Below, one piece after another: positions 31,931 through 42,408 of a DNA stretch of 64,000 nt. A program made the position numbers and the translations under genes. Source of the stretch: Rhynchopus sp. YZ270_cl-10 (Eukaryota; Euglenozoa; Diplonemea; Diplonemida; Diplonemidae). The stretch is taken from the NCBI GenBank assembly GCA_964035575.1, contig OZ037900.1, positions 1,054,001-1,118,000 on the forward strand, read 5' to 3'. Numbering within the stretch: position 1 is the first letter of the stretch; the number at the start of each line of letters is the position of its first letter. The notes beneath the pieces were generated by a model. That model was not told the DNA's origin, did not search any database, and worked only from the letters and a program-made list of their open reading frames with translations.

Positions 31931-33355
31931 ATGGAGCAATACGGGGACTACTGCTTCCGAGAGGTTGCACCTCTTGGCCATCTTGGCGACGCACCTATAT
32001 TGACATTGACGCGACCTGCACCGTGCTTGGCACGACTTCCCCGTACTATGCGACGTAGCGTGTGTGTGTGGGTGGTGCTGGTTGTGCTGCTGTGTGCGCG
32101 TTCTGTCGATGCAGGGGGTGCGTTGTCGTTGACACGTACCGCAACGCGATCCGTCTCGATAACGCAAGGAACAAAGACCGACACAGCAATGTGCCAGGCC
32201 ATGTCGTGTGGGGAGGGGTACACAGGGCGGTGCTGTGAGGTGACGTGCGAGACGATGTGTATGCATGGCATGACGTCCGCACCTAATTGCATGCAAAACG
32301 CGACGCATGTCGGTGATGGGCGCTGTGCGTGCGAAATGCCGTACTACGGTGTGATCTGCGAGCTTAACTGGAACGCCGTTGCCATACGCCACCAAATGCT
32401 CGTCGAAAGCTACAAAGACAAAGGCCAGGTTGCCCCTGGGCAGCGCATCCTCATCTTCTTCGTTGTCATGGCCATCTTCTTGGTGCTCACCTTTCTGTTC
32501 ACAGTGCGGGAGTACCGTGGGTTGAAGGACACTTCGTTGGCTTCACTGGAAGAAGAAGACAACGACGTGGACTCAGAGGAGGAGGAGCACGCTGCACAGG
32601 CGACGGCGGTGTGGGAGACGAGCAAGAAGATGGAGAAGAAGCTGCTCGACATGGAGAACATGGAGGACGCACACGACACACCGTCCGGCAACGGCAACTC
32701 TGACAACCCACCACCCACCACCTCCAACCTCCTCTGGAACGAAAACCCCTGGCCCGACAAGCCAGAAGACGCCGGCACCGTCGACCACGTCCTCTGCCTC
32801 GTGGGCGTGCTCGCCTGCGTCGCGAGGCAGGACCTCTACGCCACACAGACAGACGCACTGCTCTTCGCTGAATGGGTCATCGGACGCTACGGCGGCACAC
32901 TTACCTCCGCCAAACGACACGCCCACGGGAAGAAGGACCAGGTCTGCTCCCAAGAAGACCTCGGCAACGAGAGTCTGAGTGCCCAGGATGTGTTATTTGT
33001 GCTGCACTTCAACAGACAGCTCTACGAGACCGAGCAGCGGTCGCATGCTCTCACGACACGTGACGATCTCTCCTTCGACAGTGCCCCGGAACCCTCCCCT
33101 GGCAGGCGCTCGCCCACAGGCTTCAGCGACGCCCCATACCACGAACGCAACCTCTCCCTCATGAAAGCAGACCTCTCCAAAGACGCGCTCGGCACAGACG
33201 ACAACAAGGACGGCCTCCCAGGCAGCTCGCAGCACTCTTCGGAGCGGGACCGCGCGCCGCAGAGCAAGTCCCCAAAGTCCTCCGTCCTCACAAACCCTCT
33301 CGTCCCTCTCCCCGACGCTCACGTTTTTGAAAATAGTGGCAAAAAGGAGGCATAA
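31931..33355 (+). CDS. Single-pass membrane protein with Cys-rich ectodomain
   Basis: 474 aa from the first ATG (31931), which follows a CTAAATGCAG acceptor-like site; 435 aa from the ATG at 32048. The later start gives a classical signal peptide (VWVVLVVLLCARSVDA), so it is the likelier mature start. Numbered from 32048, residues 48-104 hold about 11 cysteines in an EGF-like arrangement (CEVTCETMC, CACEMPYYGVIC) with an N-glycosylation sequon. A transmembrane helix follows (about 133-153, ILIFFVVMAIFLVLTFLF). The 280-residue cytoplasmic part is acidic, then Ser/Pro-rich. It could be a receptor or adhesion protein; no family was recognised. Confidence 0.75.
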   Translation: MEQYGDYCFREVAPLGHLGDAPILTLTRPAPCLARLPRTMRRSVCVWVVLVVLLCARSVDAGGALSLTRTATRSVSITQGTKTDTAMCQAMSCGEGYTGRCCEVTCETMCMHGMTSAPNCMQNATHVGDGRCACEMPYYGVICELNWNAVAIRHQMLVESYKDKGQVAPGQRILIFFVVMAIFLVLTFLFTVREYRGLKDTSLASLEEEDNDVDSEEEEHAAQATAVWETSKKMEKKLLDMENMEDAHDTPSGNGNSDNPPPTTSNLLWNENPWPDKPEDAGTVDHVLCLVGVLACVARQDLYATQTDALLFAEWVIGRYGGTLTSAKRHAHGKKDQVCSQEDLGNESLSAQDVLFVLHFNRQLYETEQRSHALTTRDDLSFDSAPEPSPGRRSPTGFSDAPYHERNLSLMKADLSKDALGTDDNKDGLPGSSQHSSERDRAPQSKSPKSSVLTNPLVPLPDAHVFENSGKKEA

Positions 33356-34563
33356 TGGGGGGCTGAGGGGTCAAAAGGAGCAAAAGGGGGTTGGAAAAGG
33401 GGGGAAGGATTCCTGGGGGGGAGGGAGGGGAGTGGGGAGGTGGTGGTGGTGGTGGTGGTGGTGGGTCATTTGGATTTAAAAAAAGGGAAAAACGGAAAAA
33501 AAACAAAAAAAGAAATGTTTTGTTTCTCTGTTTGGGGTTCTAACGAAATGCATGCATGCTGACTTGTTGCTGTAGATTGTCTTGTTCTTTGTTGAGGCTA
33601 CTTCTGTGGGCTTGGTAAAGAAGAAATTAAAAAAAAAACCCCCCTAGGTTCCCCAAGCGGGTCCTTTAGGCGATTGTTGGCAACAAAAAAAGGTTTGTTT
33701 GGCGGCGCCAATAACTACCGCCCTCATGCAATGGGGAAGTAATGAAAAATGGAAAAAAAAAAGTAGTGTAGAAAGTAGTGTATAGTCTACACTAATACAA
33801 CCAAGTTTTCAAAAAGAAAAAAAAAATAAACAATGGAGATTGATTGCACAACTGTGGCAAACACAACCGAGGCAACTACACTACTCCAACAATTTATCAA
33901 AGAAAAGAAAAAAAAAGAAAAGATAATAAATGCCGTTAAGAGTTTCATTGTCTCATTTGCTGTCTGTGAGAGAAGAGGGCATTTGGTTTCACCCGGGGCT
34001 GGAATCTGCTGACATCGTACATTCAGTCGGAGTTGCCTGCCAGTAACTACTTCACTTTATTCCCCAAAGTGCTCTCCCAAAGTGGCAGTGCCAGTCTTTC
34101 TTTTAAATACTTCACACGTTTGGCAATGCGTACATACCAAAAAAAAAAGAAAAAGGAAAAAAGAAAAAAGAAAGTTGGGAACATTGTTGTTGATCCCTAT
34201 ACCTATGCTCTCAATTTATTGAATGGATAGTATTATGTTGAAATAATTTATACTTTTGTTTTTGTGTTTGTCCAAGAATCCCCCCCCGCTCATCCACATG
34301 CCTTGTGTCCTTGCATTCACAGAAGTGGACGCTGGCACCGTCGTTATTTTATCTTGTGTGTTTGATAGGGGGTAATTCTTGCGCAGAATATGACACACAA
34401 ATTGTGTGTGTGTGAGCACATTCATCCCGTCAAATTTTTTTTATTAGCCGTGGCTTTAGTCAGGGTTTCCGCGTTCTTCCGGTGTTTTCGAAGGGGGCGG
34501 ACGAGTTTTTTTTCCCCCCCAAAAAAATTTTTTTTACTAGTGCTTAACACAATACAGGTCGAG

Positions 34564-34586
34564 CCCGGCGCGCTTCGCGCGCCGGG
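34564..34586. repeat. Perfect GC hairpin
   Basis: CCCGGCGCGC, a TTC loop and GCGCGCCGGG form a 10-bp perfect stem downstream of the hAT remnant (relative to its minus-strand direction). It could be a subterminal part of that element. Confidence 0.8.
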
Positions 34587-34689
34587 TCGGGGGCCTCCGG
34601 CGGAGTTGTCTCGCCTCACGGTCTTTCGTGAGACACAACAGGTGAGTAACTCACGTTACGAGATACTCGAAAACAAAGCGTGGCGGGTG

Positions 34690-35160
34690 GTGGAATAAGC
34701 GCTCAGCTGTGCTTGTACCCACAGGAAGAGTGAACAAGAGACGGAGTAACGTCCTCATCTGAGGGTACTCGGTGTCACCTTCCTCATTGAGCTCAACATA
34801 CATCAGAACGTCATGAAGAGTTGTCATTGAGGTGCACACCCTCAACACCGACTTGAGCTCTTGCCACTCTGCCAACAGGTCACTGAATTCAACCCCCTGC
34901 ACAATACTGGCTGTCTGGAACTGCTTCCGTTCAGCGGTGTCGCTGTGCACCGGCTTCAGCGCATCCCCACCCACGACATCGCGATGCATGTAGGCCAGTT
35001 TGTGGGGGGTGAAGAACTGGTCGTACAATCTGCCTAGCTGTTCAATGCTGTACTCCGTGCGCAAACCCGCAAAGGGTTTGAGGGGAATGATAGAGGGGGA
35101 TACCATAAGTGCGGCCGCAGATCTGCGCGACGCCAAAGAGGGGAGGCCTTTATTTTCTAT
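34690..35160 (-). pseudogene. hAT-family transposase C-terminal remnant
   Basis: A minus-strand open frame (34651-35403). Its last half contains EYPQMRTLLRLLFTLPVGTS-TAERLF, the conserved start of the hAT dimerisation region (typically LPVSTASAERSF). Upstream are helical segments typical of the end of the catalytic domain. The DDE core, the N-terminal zinc finger and the end of the dimerisation domain are missing from this frame, so it is a broken copy. It lies against the direction of the host genes. Confidence 0.7.
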
Positions 35161-35253
35161 ACGGGGTGGGGTGCGTCCCCTGCGGGGCCGCACCCCACTC
35201 GTCCACTTTACAATGTACCCCGGGCCCTCTCCCCACCCATTTTTCCCACTTCC

Positions 35254-35327
35254 CGGATGAACTTCGTCCGGACGAACTTCGTCCGGCAGTTTTTTTTTTT
35301 TTTTTCCTACCGGACGAACTTCGTCCG
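35254..35327. repeat. Three CGGACGAACTTCGTCCG palindromes
   Basis: Near-perfect 17-nt palindromes at 35254-35270, 35269-35285 and 35311-35327, separated by a T-run. CGGACGA also occurs near 34498 on the other side of the hAT remnant, so these may be terminal or subterminal sequences of that element. Confidence 0.75.
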
Positions 35328-36765
35328 ATTTTTGGGTCGCGGAAACACTGGCTTTAGTGAAGGACGTGAGGACACAGAGGACACAGCCCGCACACCTCCC
35401 CAAGATGTGGCAGAGCCTCGTGGCTCTGGGTTAATGACCAAGGGGCGAATCGAAAATAAAATTGGAAATTTGTTTTTTGTTTGTTTGAATAAAAACACAC
35501 AGTGTAATTGGAACCTGAACATAGTTAAAACCAACAATCGTATCTGTCTTTGACGACCTTTTCCTTTTGATCCCCTCACCCATGATAACGCCACTCTGGC
35601 AAAGAACCTAAATGGCAGTCAACGAAGACAGACGTAGTAGTAGCTTAGTAAGGTAGTAAGGACAGATCAGTTGGTATACTGCAAAGTGTTCAGTTTTGTT
35701 GTTGTTGCTCTTTTTTTGAGAAAAGTATACAAAAACTCATCACGCCTTTTGTTGCATCAGCCATAGGCGTATGAACGGCCCCCTTTTTGTACCCTCTTTT
35801 TATAGATGCGTGTGCGAGAAGCACATTCAGCTTCAATGGCGTGGTTAAATCATCGTACATCATAAAGACTTTGTAAAAGCTTGCGCTCCGATCACGCCAA
35901 TCCAAGTTTTTTTTTCTTTTTTTTTTTTACTGATCCAAAAAGAGAATTCCATCCTTGTCGTTATCACCGTTTACCTGGTTTCAAGCCAACGCAACGTGCA
36001 GCAAAATTAAAAAAAAAAAAACAAACGAACAAAAAAGGGTCACGTGGATTGCCCGTTCGCGGGGGTACACGTTGACAAAGTTTTCAAAAAAAAAAAAGCA
36101 AAAACAAAAGCACAATGCACGTACACAAGACACATTGCCTCCTCACGTTTTCAGCGTAATGTAGGGCAGCCTTTAGGCAACTGAACACACATACTGCTGG
36201 GCGGTTGTTGTCGATAGAAAGAGAAAAAAAAGATACATTATTGATCCCCGTTCGTTATCTGACGGGTGGATGAGGGGGAGGGGGGGGAGGATGTAGCAGC
36301 GGAAGATTCACGAAACGGAGATACATCCATACGGTGGAGTCCCGGTGTTGAAATATCAAAAAAAAAAAAAAAAACCTTCACGTGAATATGGAATATAGTG
36401 AAATCTGTGAAGAAATAAAAGTTACTCTTAAGGGTTGAGGATGATCTGCGTCTATACCTTCTGTAGTACATAGGCTTCGGCCGTCATTGAGTACAGATCG
36501 TTATACCAGTAGGTATAACGTGATTGTCGATACAACAAAAAAAGGAAATAACGAAAGAGGTTATAGTGGAGTTCATCCTCGGGTGGCTACACTAATACAA
36601 CCACGTTTTCAAAAAAAAAAAGGAAAGAACGAAAGAAAAACACAGCCCTTCAGAAAGGTGTCATTATGTTATAATACAAAACCCATTATGTGGTGTTGAA
36701 AAAAATACCCCACAGCAAGATCAGGACAGAGGTTCCGAAGTGTCTCCTCTTGATTGATCACATGA

Positions 36766-36895
36766 CGGTGAAAGTAAATGACTTGCCTTGTGGTTTTTAC
36801 TTTTTGTAGTTTCACCAGCGCAGCAACGGTTGAAACCACAAAAAAAAAAACTAAAAAAACACAAAATCATTTACTTCACAGTCGTACAGAACATC
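36766..36895. mobile_element. Degenerate hairpin MITE, third copy
   Basis: GACGGTGAAAGTAAATGACTT pairs imperfectly with AATCATTTACTTCACAGTCG. It is clearly related to the better-preserved hairpins at 44814-44928 and 58547-58662. Confidence 0.6.
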
Positions 36896-37439
36896 TCCCT
36901 CCTTTAGTTGACGCAACGATAAATGCAACTATTTACATAGTTGGATCTGTTGTGGTGCGAGAGGGAAGGAGGGAGGGAAGGGAGTGAGGGACAGCTACAC
37001 CAAAATCCCAATTATGATTTGTCCTTCAAATAGCAATCCTTATTTTTTTGTTCAAAGAAAAAATAGAAAAGAAGCTCTAGCCTTTTCATTAGGAGTGCAC
37101 CTCTCTCTCCTCCCGCCTCCCCTCTCGCCCCAATCCGCACTAAAAAAAGAAACACTCCACCCCACCCCACCCCTTCCCTCCTTCCCCCTTGTTAAATTTA
37201 TGCTGAGATTCGACGAATAATCAAACAAACAAAAAAAAGCTACCTCCCAAATATTTTTCTTCTTTATCCCTCCGCCCCCTCTCTTGTCTTCTCCCTTCAT
37301 CACTCCACATCTTCTTATATAAGGTGACGAAAGCACACAGAAAGCCTTAGGATCATTTCCCTTTGATTTGAGGTTATCTTACAAACAAACCCCTACTGAT
37401 TTTTTCTTCTTTGATTGCCTTGCAACAAAGCTTTGCTTC

Positions 37440-38252
37440 ATGAGACGAGGTGTGGGCATGCGATGCTGTGATCTGCGATCCCACCCACGAGGCGTTCATA
37501 TGCGCACATTATCACACCCCCGACGGCACCACACAACCCTCAGCATCGTCACCACCCTCTCCGAGGACGGCCTCTCCTCCGTCTCTGATAAGGCACCCTT
37601 CCTTGCACTGCACGTTGCCCGCCACCTCATTGCGCACCTTCAACAGCAGCACGGTGATCGCAGCAGTTATGGACGCGAAAAACGGTCTCACGAACTTCTC
37701 GCCCACGCTGCCACCCGACTATCCCAAGAGGAGAAAGGAGCCAGCGGGTTCACATTGACAGATGTCTCTGTCTGGGAGGACCGCTTTGGGAGTAACCATG
37801 TGGACGTAGAGGCGCTCGATGTGTTCATGCTGAGGTCTGGGTGTGTTGCCAGCGATTATGTGCCAGAGGTGAAGGAGATCGGGGTGGTGCCGTTGTGCAG
37901 TCTAGAGTCGCTGCGGGGGTGCAGTGTGAAGGTGGTGGACATCCCGCAGAGGGAGACAGAGGTATTGGTGCGCATGAAGGATGGGATCGTGTCGTGCTTT
38001 CAGAACCGTTGTCCGCACCTCGGTCTGTCCCTGGATGGCTTCTCCGATCCATGGTGCGCCAACACCGAGCAGATTATGTGCTGTGCGCACCGTGCCCTCT
38101 TCGACCCCTCCACAGGTGCATGCACCTCAGGTCCACCCAACACCCTCGGCAAAGCGTTAACCCAAATCCCATTTGCGGTGCAAAATGGGAATATTGTAGT
38201 AAAGACGCCAACGGTGTCAGACTTCCTTGCAAGGCTCTGTCGGGCGGCTTGA
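37440..38252 (+). CDS. Rieske [2Fe-2S] domain protein, probably mitochondrial
   Basis: 270 aa, single exon. The start is the first ATG, 9 nt after a TTGCAACAAAG acceptor-like site. Residues 1-40 are Arg/His-rich with few acids, as in a mitochondrial presequence. The C-terminal 110 residues carry the Rieske cluster motif CPHLG (C-x-H) and, about 20 residues later, CCAHRALFD (C-x-x-H), followed by GACTSGP. These residues ligate the iron-sulphur cluster. The spacing between the two halves is slightly longer than usual. Resemblance is to small ferredoxin-type Rieske proteins rather than the bc1 subunit, as the membrane anchor is missing. The electron partner is unknown. Confidence 0.82.
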   Translation: MRRGVGMRCCDLRSHPRGVHMRTLSHPRRHHTTLSIVTTLSEDGLSSVSDKAPFLALHVARHLIAHLQQQHGDRSSYGREKRSHELLAHAATRLSQEEKGASGFTLTDVSVWEDRFGSNHVDVEALDVFMLRSGCVASDYVPEVKEIGVVPLCSLESLRGCSVKVVDIPQRETEVLVRMKDGIVSCFQNRCPHLGLSLDGFSDPWCANTEQIMCCAHRALFDPSTGACTSGPPNTLGKALTQIPFAVQNGNIVVKTPTVSDFLARLCRAA

Positions 38253-38837
38253 TTGGGTAAGGGGTTTGTGCGAATCCTGAAGGTGTTGGGTTATCTGAGT
38301 TATGCACTATCAACTTCCCTTTGTATGAAGGTGACAACGTCACCAAGCACAAAGTGGCTTAGTAGCACCTTATGTAAGCTGCTCTCTTTTCCCCTCTCAT
38401 ATCTTTCCTTCATAGCTCAGTACCATTTTTCTCATATTTTTTTTTACATGCGTCTGCACCCAGGGAGGTGTCTGATTACAGCCGGATCACGTCCCACCTT
38501 TTGCATGAGCACGACCGAGCGGCATTTTTTTTTTAGCACGTTTCAAGTACTCTTTACAGTAGTTTTGGCATTTCAAAAACTGATGGCGATGAGCGAAGCG
38601 CCCTGGGTCGATATCACAATTTTTTTTTTCCCCCCGATAGAATTAGCAATTATCATGCATCAGCTTCACAAAAAGAAAGAGCACAACACCAACCTTCGAT
38701 TTATTCCTTTCAATTTTCAACAATATTTTTTCAACCCCTCCACCAGCATACACTACACACCACACCTTCCTCCTCTCCTTCTCCCCCTCTCTTGCTCCTG
38801 ATTCGGAAAAAGGGCAAAAAAAGCCTTGCAGCAAACA
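38253..38837. other. Intergenic spacer
   Basis: 585 bp, T- and C-rich, with a weak family C-like segment (38328-38362, AAGGTGACAACGTCACC). No gene seen. Confidence 0.5.
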
Positions 38838-41800
38838 ATGAAGCGTTTTGCGTTGGCACAGGGACGGCATCGGGGACGTCGGTTAAAGGGTACTGAGAGC
38901 GGCACCTCCCCCTCGACCACAGCGTCGGCAGCTACCACTTCCACCTCCACCTCCTCCGCACCGCCCACAGCAGGCGAGAAGGCGGCCAGCGCCAAGACCG
39001 TGGCAAAGGACGCTGAAGGGAGTGAACAGAAAGCTGATGCCGTCGCAGAGACTGCAAGCAGCGCAGTGGTGCCCGAGGTGAACCCCCTCAGGGAGGCAGC
39101 AAAGAAGAGCACAGAGAAGCCGACCGGGATCTTCTCGTCTGTGATGGCGTCCATGATGAAGAACGACGTCCGTGCGGCGTATGAGTGCTCACTGCTCCCA
39201 CCGGAGCAGCAGAAGGAGTTCCTCAGCCACGTCAGGGACATAGAGAAGGGTGACCGGGAGGCTGAGGTATGTGGGAAGTGGGTAGCTGTGCTGTTGGATT
39301 GAAGAAAAAACAAAAATAGTGGAGTTCATCCTCGGGTGTCTACACTAATACAACTAAGTTTTCAAAAAAAACAAAACAAAAATGGTGTTCCGGCTCCATG
39401 TCCTTGACAGGTGTTTCAGGAGCACCAAAAAAAAGAAACGAAAAGAAACTATACAAGTTGCTCTTAGCCCTTTGAGACCTAGGGGTGGCGACTTGACCGT
39501 ATTTATTTGTCCCTTTTTGAAGCGTATTCATGTGATGCCATTTCCACCATCGTAGTGTTGGTGGGCATATAAAAGAAGCTCTGTGCGGCGATTACCAAAG
39601 GTGAACAATAAACATATAGTGGAGTTCATCCTCGGGTGTCTACACTAATACAGCCAAGTTTTCAATAAACAATAAAACCAACCACACCATACCACACACC
39701 ATCACCACGCAGTTGGAACGTTTGAAAGAAAAAAGCAAATCTGACCTTGAAATAGCGAAGCTTAAGGCAAAAGCCGCCATTGACGAGATCCAGCAGCGCC
39801 GTGCCAGTGAAGAGGAGGTACTTACAGCACAACACACACATAACACATAACACACTATGGGCAATACATCGCTCTCAGGAACTACCCACTCCTGCTTTTC
39901 AAACAACAGTGGGCTATATTCCGAATACTACGAAATAACCCCACACCTGATAGCTAACACATACACACACTATGTGCTATGTCACGCTCTTAGATATTAC
40001 CTATATTTGCTTTCAACGCACCGCAATGCAATGTTACAATGCCCAACTCCTCCTCCTCCTCCTCCTCCCCTCTCCACAGTCTGAACAATCGCACCACGCA
40101 CGGCAAATTGAATTGTTAGAAAAACAGTCGTGCTCAGATGTGGCGATGGTGACGTCGAAGTTTAAGTTCCAGAAGTGGAAGAGTGTGGCGGAGCGTGAGA
40201 AGCGGCTGAGGTTGAAGGCGGAGGAGGTGGCGCAGAGGAAGGAGCACGCACTGCTGCTGTCGCGTCTGCAGGCGGAGCATGAGGCGAAGAAGCAGGACAA
40301 CGCAGAGGCGCTACGCATTGAGGCGATCCGCCACGCACAGTCGTTGGAGCTGGAGGCAGCAAAGGCGTCGGCTGCGAAGGAGCGTCTCAGTGAGAACACA
40401 GCGGCAATCCAGATGGGGCCCAACGCTGTGATCGAAAGCGTGCGTGAAGACGAGCGGGCACGTGAAGAGAAGCAACGCGAGGAGCGCGACACACAACGCA
40501 GACACGAATGGGAGCTGCACGAGGTCCGCCTCAAGGAGGCCGAACAGCGTGCCCTCGAGGCCTCACGTCTGAGCACGGCGACGACACGCAGCGAGATGAT
40601 CTGGCGTGCCGCACAGATCGTGCTTGCTTCCTTCGCCATCTTTGGCGCATACGACTGGGAGATGAAGAAGCTTGCAGACCGCCAGGCCTCACGTGACCAC
40701 GAGGCTGCGACACGCAGAGAGGCAGAAGAGGCAGAGTCTGCACGCAAGCAGAAGGAGGTAGACGCAGAGGCTGCACGCATCGAGGCAGAGAAGCGGGCTG
40801 CGGAGGACCTTACAAACCTGCAGCACAGTGCAGACGTTGAGGTATGGTTGTGGGGTGAGGGGTGGTGGTGATGAGGCTTGAAAGGATTAACTAGCTAAAG
40901 TAAATGACCGCAAATATTTGGTCAAAAATCGGTCGAAGTGCATTGACAGCTGTAAACAGAAACAACACCATGGTGTTATTCGTAGGAACTACCCGCATTT
41001 TGCTTTTTTCAAACAACACAACACATAACAGCTTGAGCTGCTGAAGAAGAATCTGCTTGACCTTGAGATCGAGCGCGCCCGTGCAGAGAAGGATGTATGT
41101 AGCTGGGCCTTTCATCTCTTGCCGTGTCCGTGGTGGTGTTTTTTTTTGTTGAGTGCAAGGAAGGAGGTGCATTCATCTTGTAAGGTTCCTCATTTTTTTT
41201 TTTTTTACACCTTCTGTTGTTGGCTGCAGGGTACTGTGCCTTCATCCGTGCATCAATAACTATTTGTTCCCCTTTTCTTTCAAAAGTTGTCGCCACAAAG
41301 GTGGCGTACTACATCCAACTGCTTAGCGCGCATAATAGTATCATTACCACCACTACCTTACACCACCACAGCTGACGGAGGCGTCCGAGAAGGGGCACGT
41401 GGCGGAGGCTGAGAAGAAGCGTGTCGAGCTTGAGGTATCAACACAGATCCTACGTTTTTTTTTTTTTTTTGATACCGTAAAAATATTTATTCTGGGCCGG
41501 AACAAAACTGGAACACCCCAAAAAATCGTCGATTGTTCCAGTTTTGTTCCGTACCAGCATTGTTTTGGGGGGGTATCCGTGCCTTGTCAAAAAAAACGAG
41601 GAGTGCGACGATTTTTTTTTTTTGCCCAAAGATGCACTATGCACCTGGGTGGGGTGGGAATGGGGATAAAAATTCTACCCCAACAGAACTGTTCTGGGCC
41701 GGAACAAAACTGGGACACCCCCAAAAACCCCAAGTGTTCCAGTTTTGTTCCGGTCCAGTATACTTCTGTCTCAGAATAGTTACAGCCCAGAATAAATATT

Positions 41801-42408
41801 TTTACGGTACTTCGACAACGGGATGCCACCGTGTAGAAGGTCAGCACGCGGCCGTTGCCTGTACCTATCACCGTTTCGTGGTTACCATTTCGTCTTTTGT
41901 GTTTTTTTTTTTTGGATGTAAACCACGAAATGGACGTAGACTGTTCCACCCACGGTGCACCGGTCATGTACCAGGGTACACTTACACGAGAGCTTTTGTT
42001 TCAAGTCAACTTTTTTTTTCTTCTTCTTTCCAACCACAAGAGGTTCAAGTGTTGGCTGCTTGAATCGCACATCATGCACTGACGTGTACTTCCCCTGGTG
42101 ATGCGAAGGGTTTGCAGCATACATGTTGACTTTGTTCTACCCTATTCAGTGTGAAGAAGTTACACGTGATTGTTGGACCATCTCGCGAGATACAGGGAGT
42201 GCCGATATTACCACAGGGCCACATTGGGCCAATTTTGTATCATTTGAATTACCCACACAACACAACACAATCGACACCAACCACACAGCTCACGGAGGCG
42301 CAGACACGTGGCCGCAGGCTCGCTGGTGAGCACGGTGAGAAGTTCATCGCCACCGTGATCGTGGGGGGTATCGTTGCCGCCATCTGCAAGTTCAGAAGCG
42401 CGCAGTAG
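38838..42408 (+). CDS. Six-exon coiled-coil membrane protein
   Basis: Exons: 38838-39266, 39713-39817, 40080-40841, 41032-41094, 41372-41434, 42289-42408; product 513 aa. All five introns are phase 0, start GTA and end CAG or ACAG, and each junction keeps an open charged heptad pattern (exons usually end in Glu and start with Leu). The basic Ser/Thr-rich N-terminus could be an organelle-targeting region. Long Glu/Arg/Ala coiled coils follow. One hydrophobic segment lies near the middle (WRAAQIVLASFAIFGAY) and another at the C-terminus (FIATVIVGGIVAAICKF). Exons 2, 4 and 5 are 35, 21 and 21 codons, all whole heptads. A membrane-tethering or organelle-shaping role is possible; no family was recognised. 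Intron 1 has two family A repeats, introns 2 and 3 have family E, and intron 5 has a 333 bp MITE and a family D repeat. Confidence 0.82.
39316..39365 (+). repeat. Family A interspersed repeat (about 50 bp)
   Basis: Core: ATAGTGGAGTTCATCCTCGG, then GTGTCTACACTAATACAACC and AAGTTTTCAAA with an A-rich tail. Other copies: 26742-26793, 31551-31600, 33781-33815 (truncated), 36563-36613, 39616-39665, 42431-42484 (diverged), 51427-51474 (intermediate to family F) and 58023-58080. One reversed copy is at 44984-45035. The ACTAATAC inside resembles a splicing branch point. Confidence 0.9.
41475..41807. mobile_element. 333 bp MITE in an intron, TA target duplication
   Basis: The ends are inverted CCGTAAAAATATTTATTCTG with TA on both sides (41473-41474 and 41808-41809), as for Tc1/mariner-type MITEs. 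Two inner inverted GGAACAAAACTGG modules, each pairing with a CCAGTTTTGTTCC downstream, make a double hairpin. It lies 40 nt inside intron 5 of the coiled-coil gene and has no coding capacity. Confidence 0.85.

Larger units (their letters stand above)
33356..37439. other. Repeat-rich spacer
   Basis: About 4 kb without a host gene. It contains truncated family A plus F (33781-33905), a reversed family E copy (34360-34440), a hAT transposase remnant on the minus strand, GC hairpins, family A at 36563-36613, a degenerate hairpin element (36766-36895), and family C (37320-37385) leading into the Rieske gene. Many A- and T-runs. Confidence 0.6.

Noticed and set aside
38838-42408. ATAD3 or MIC60 identity for the coiled-coil protein
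   Set aside because: It has coiled coils and hydrophobic segments, but no AAA domain or mitofilin C-terminal signature.
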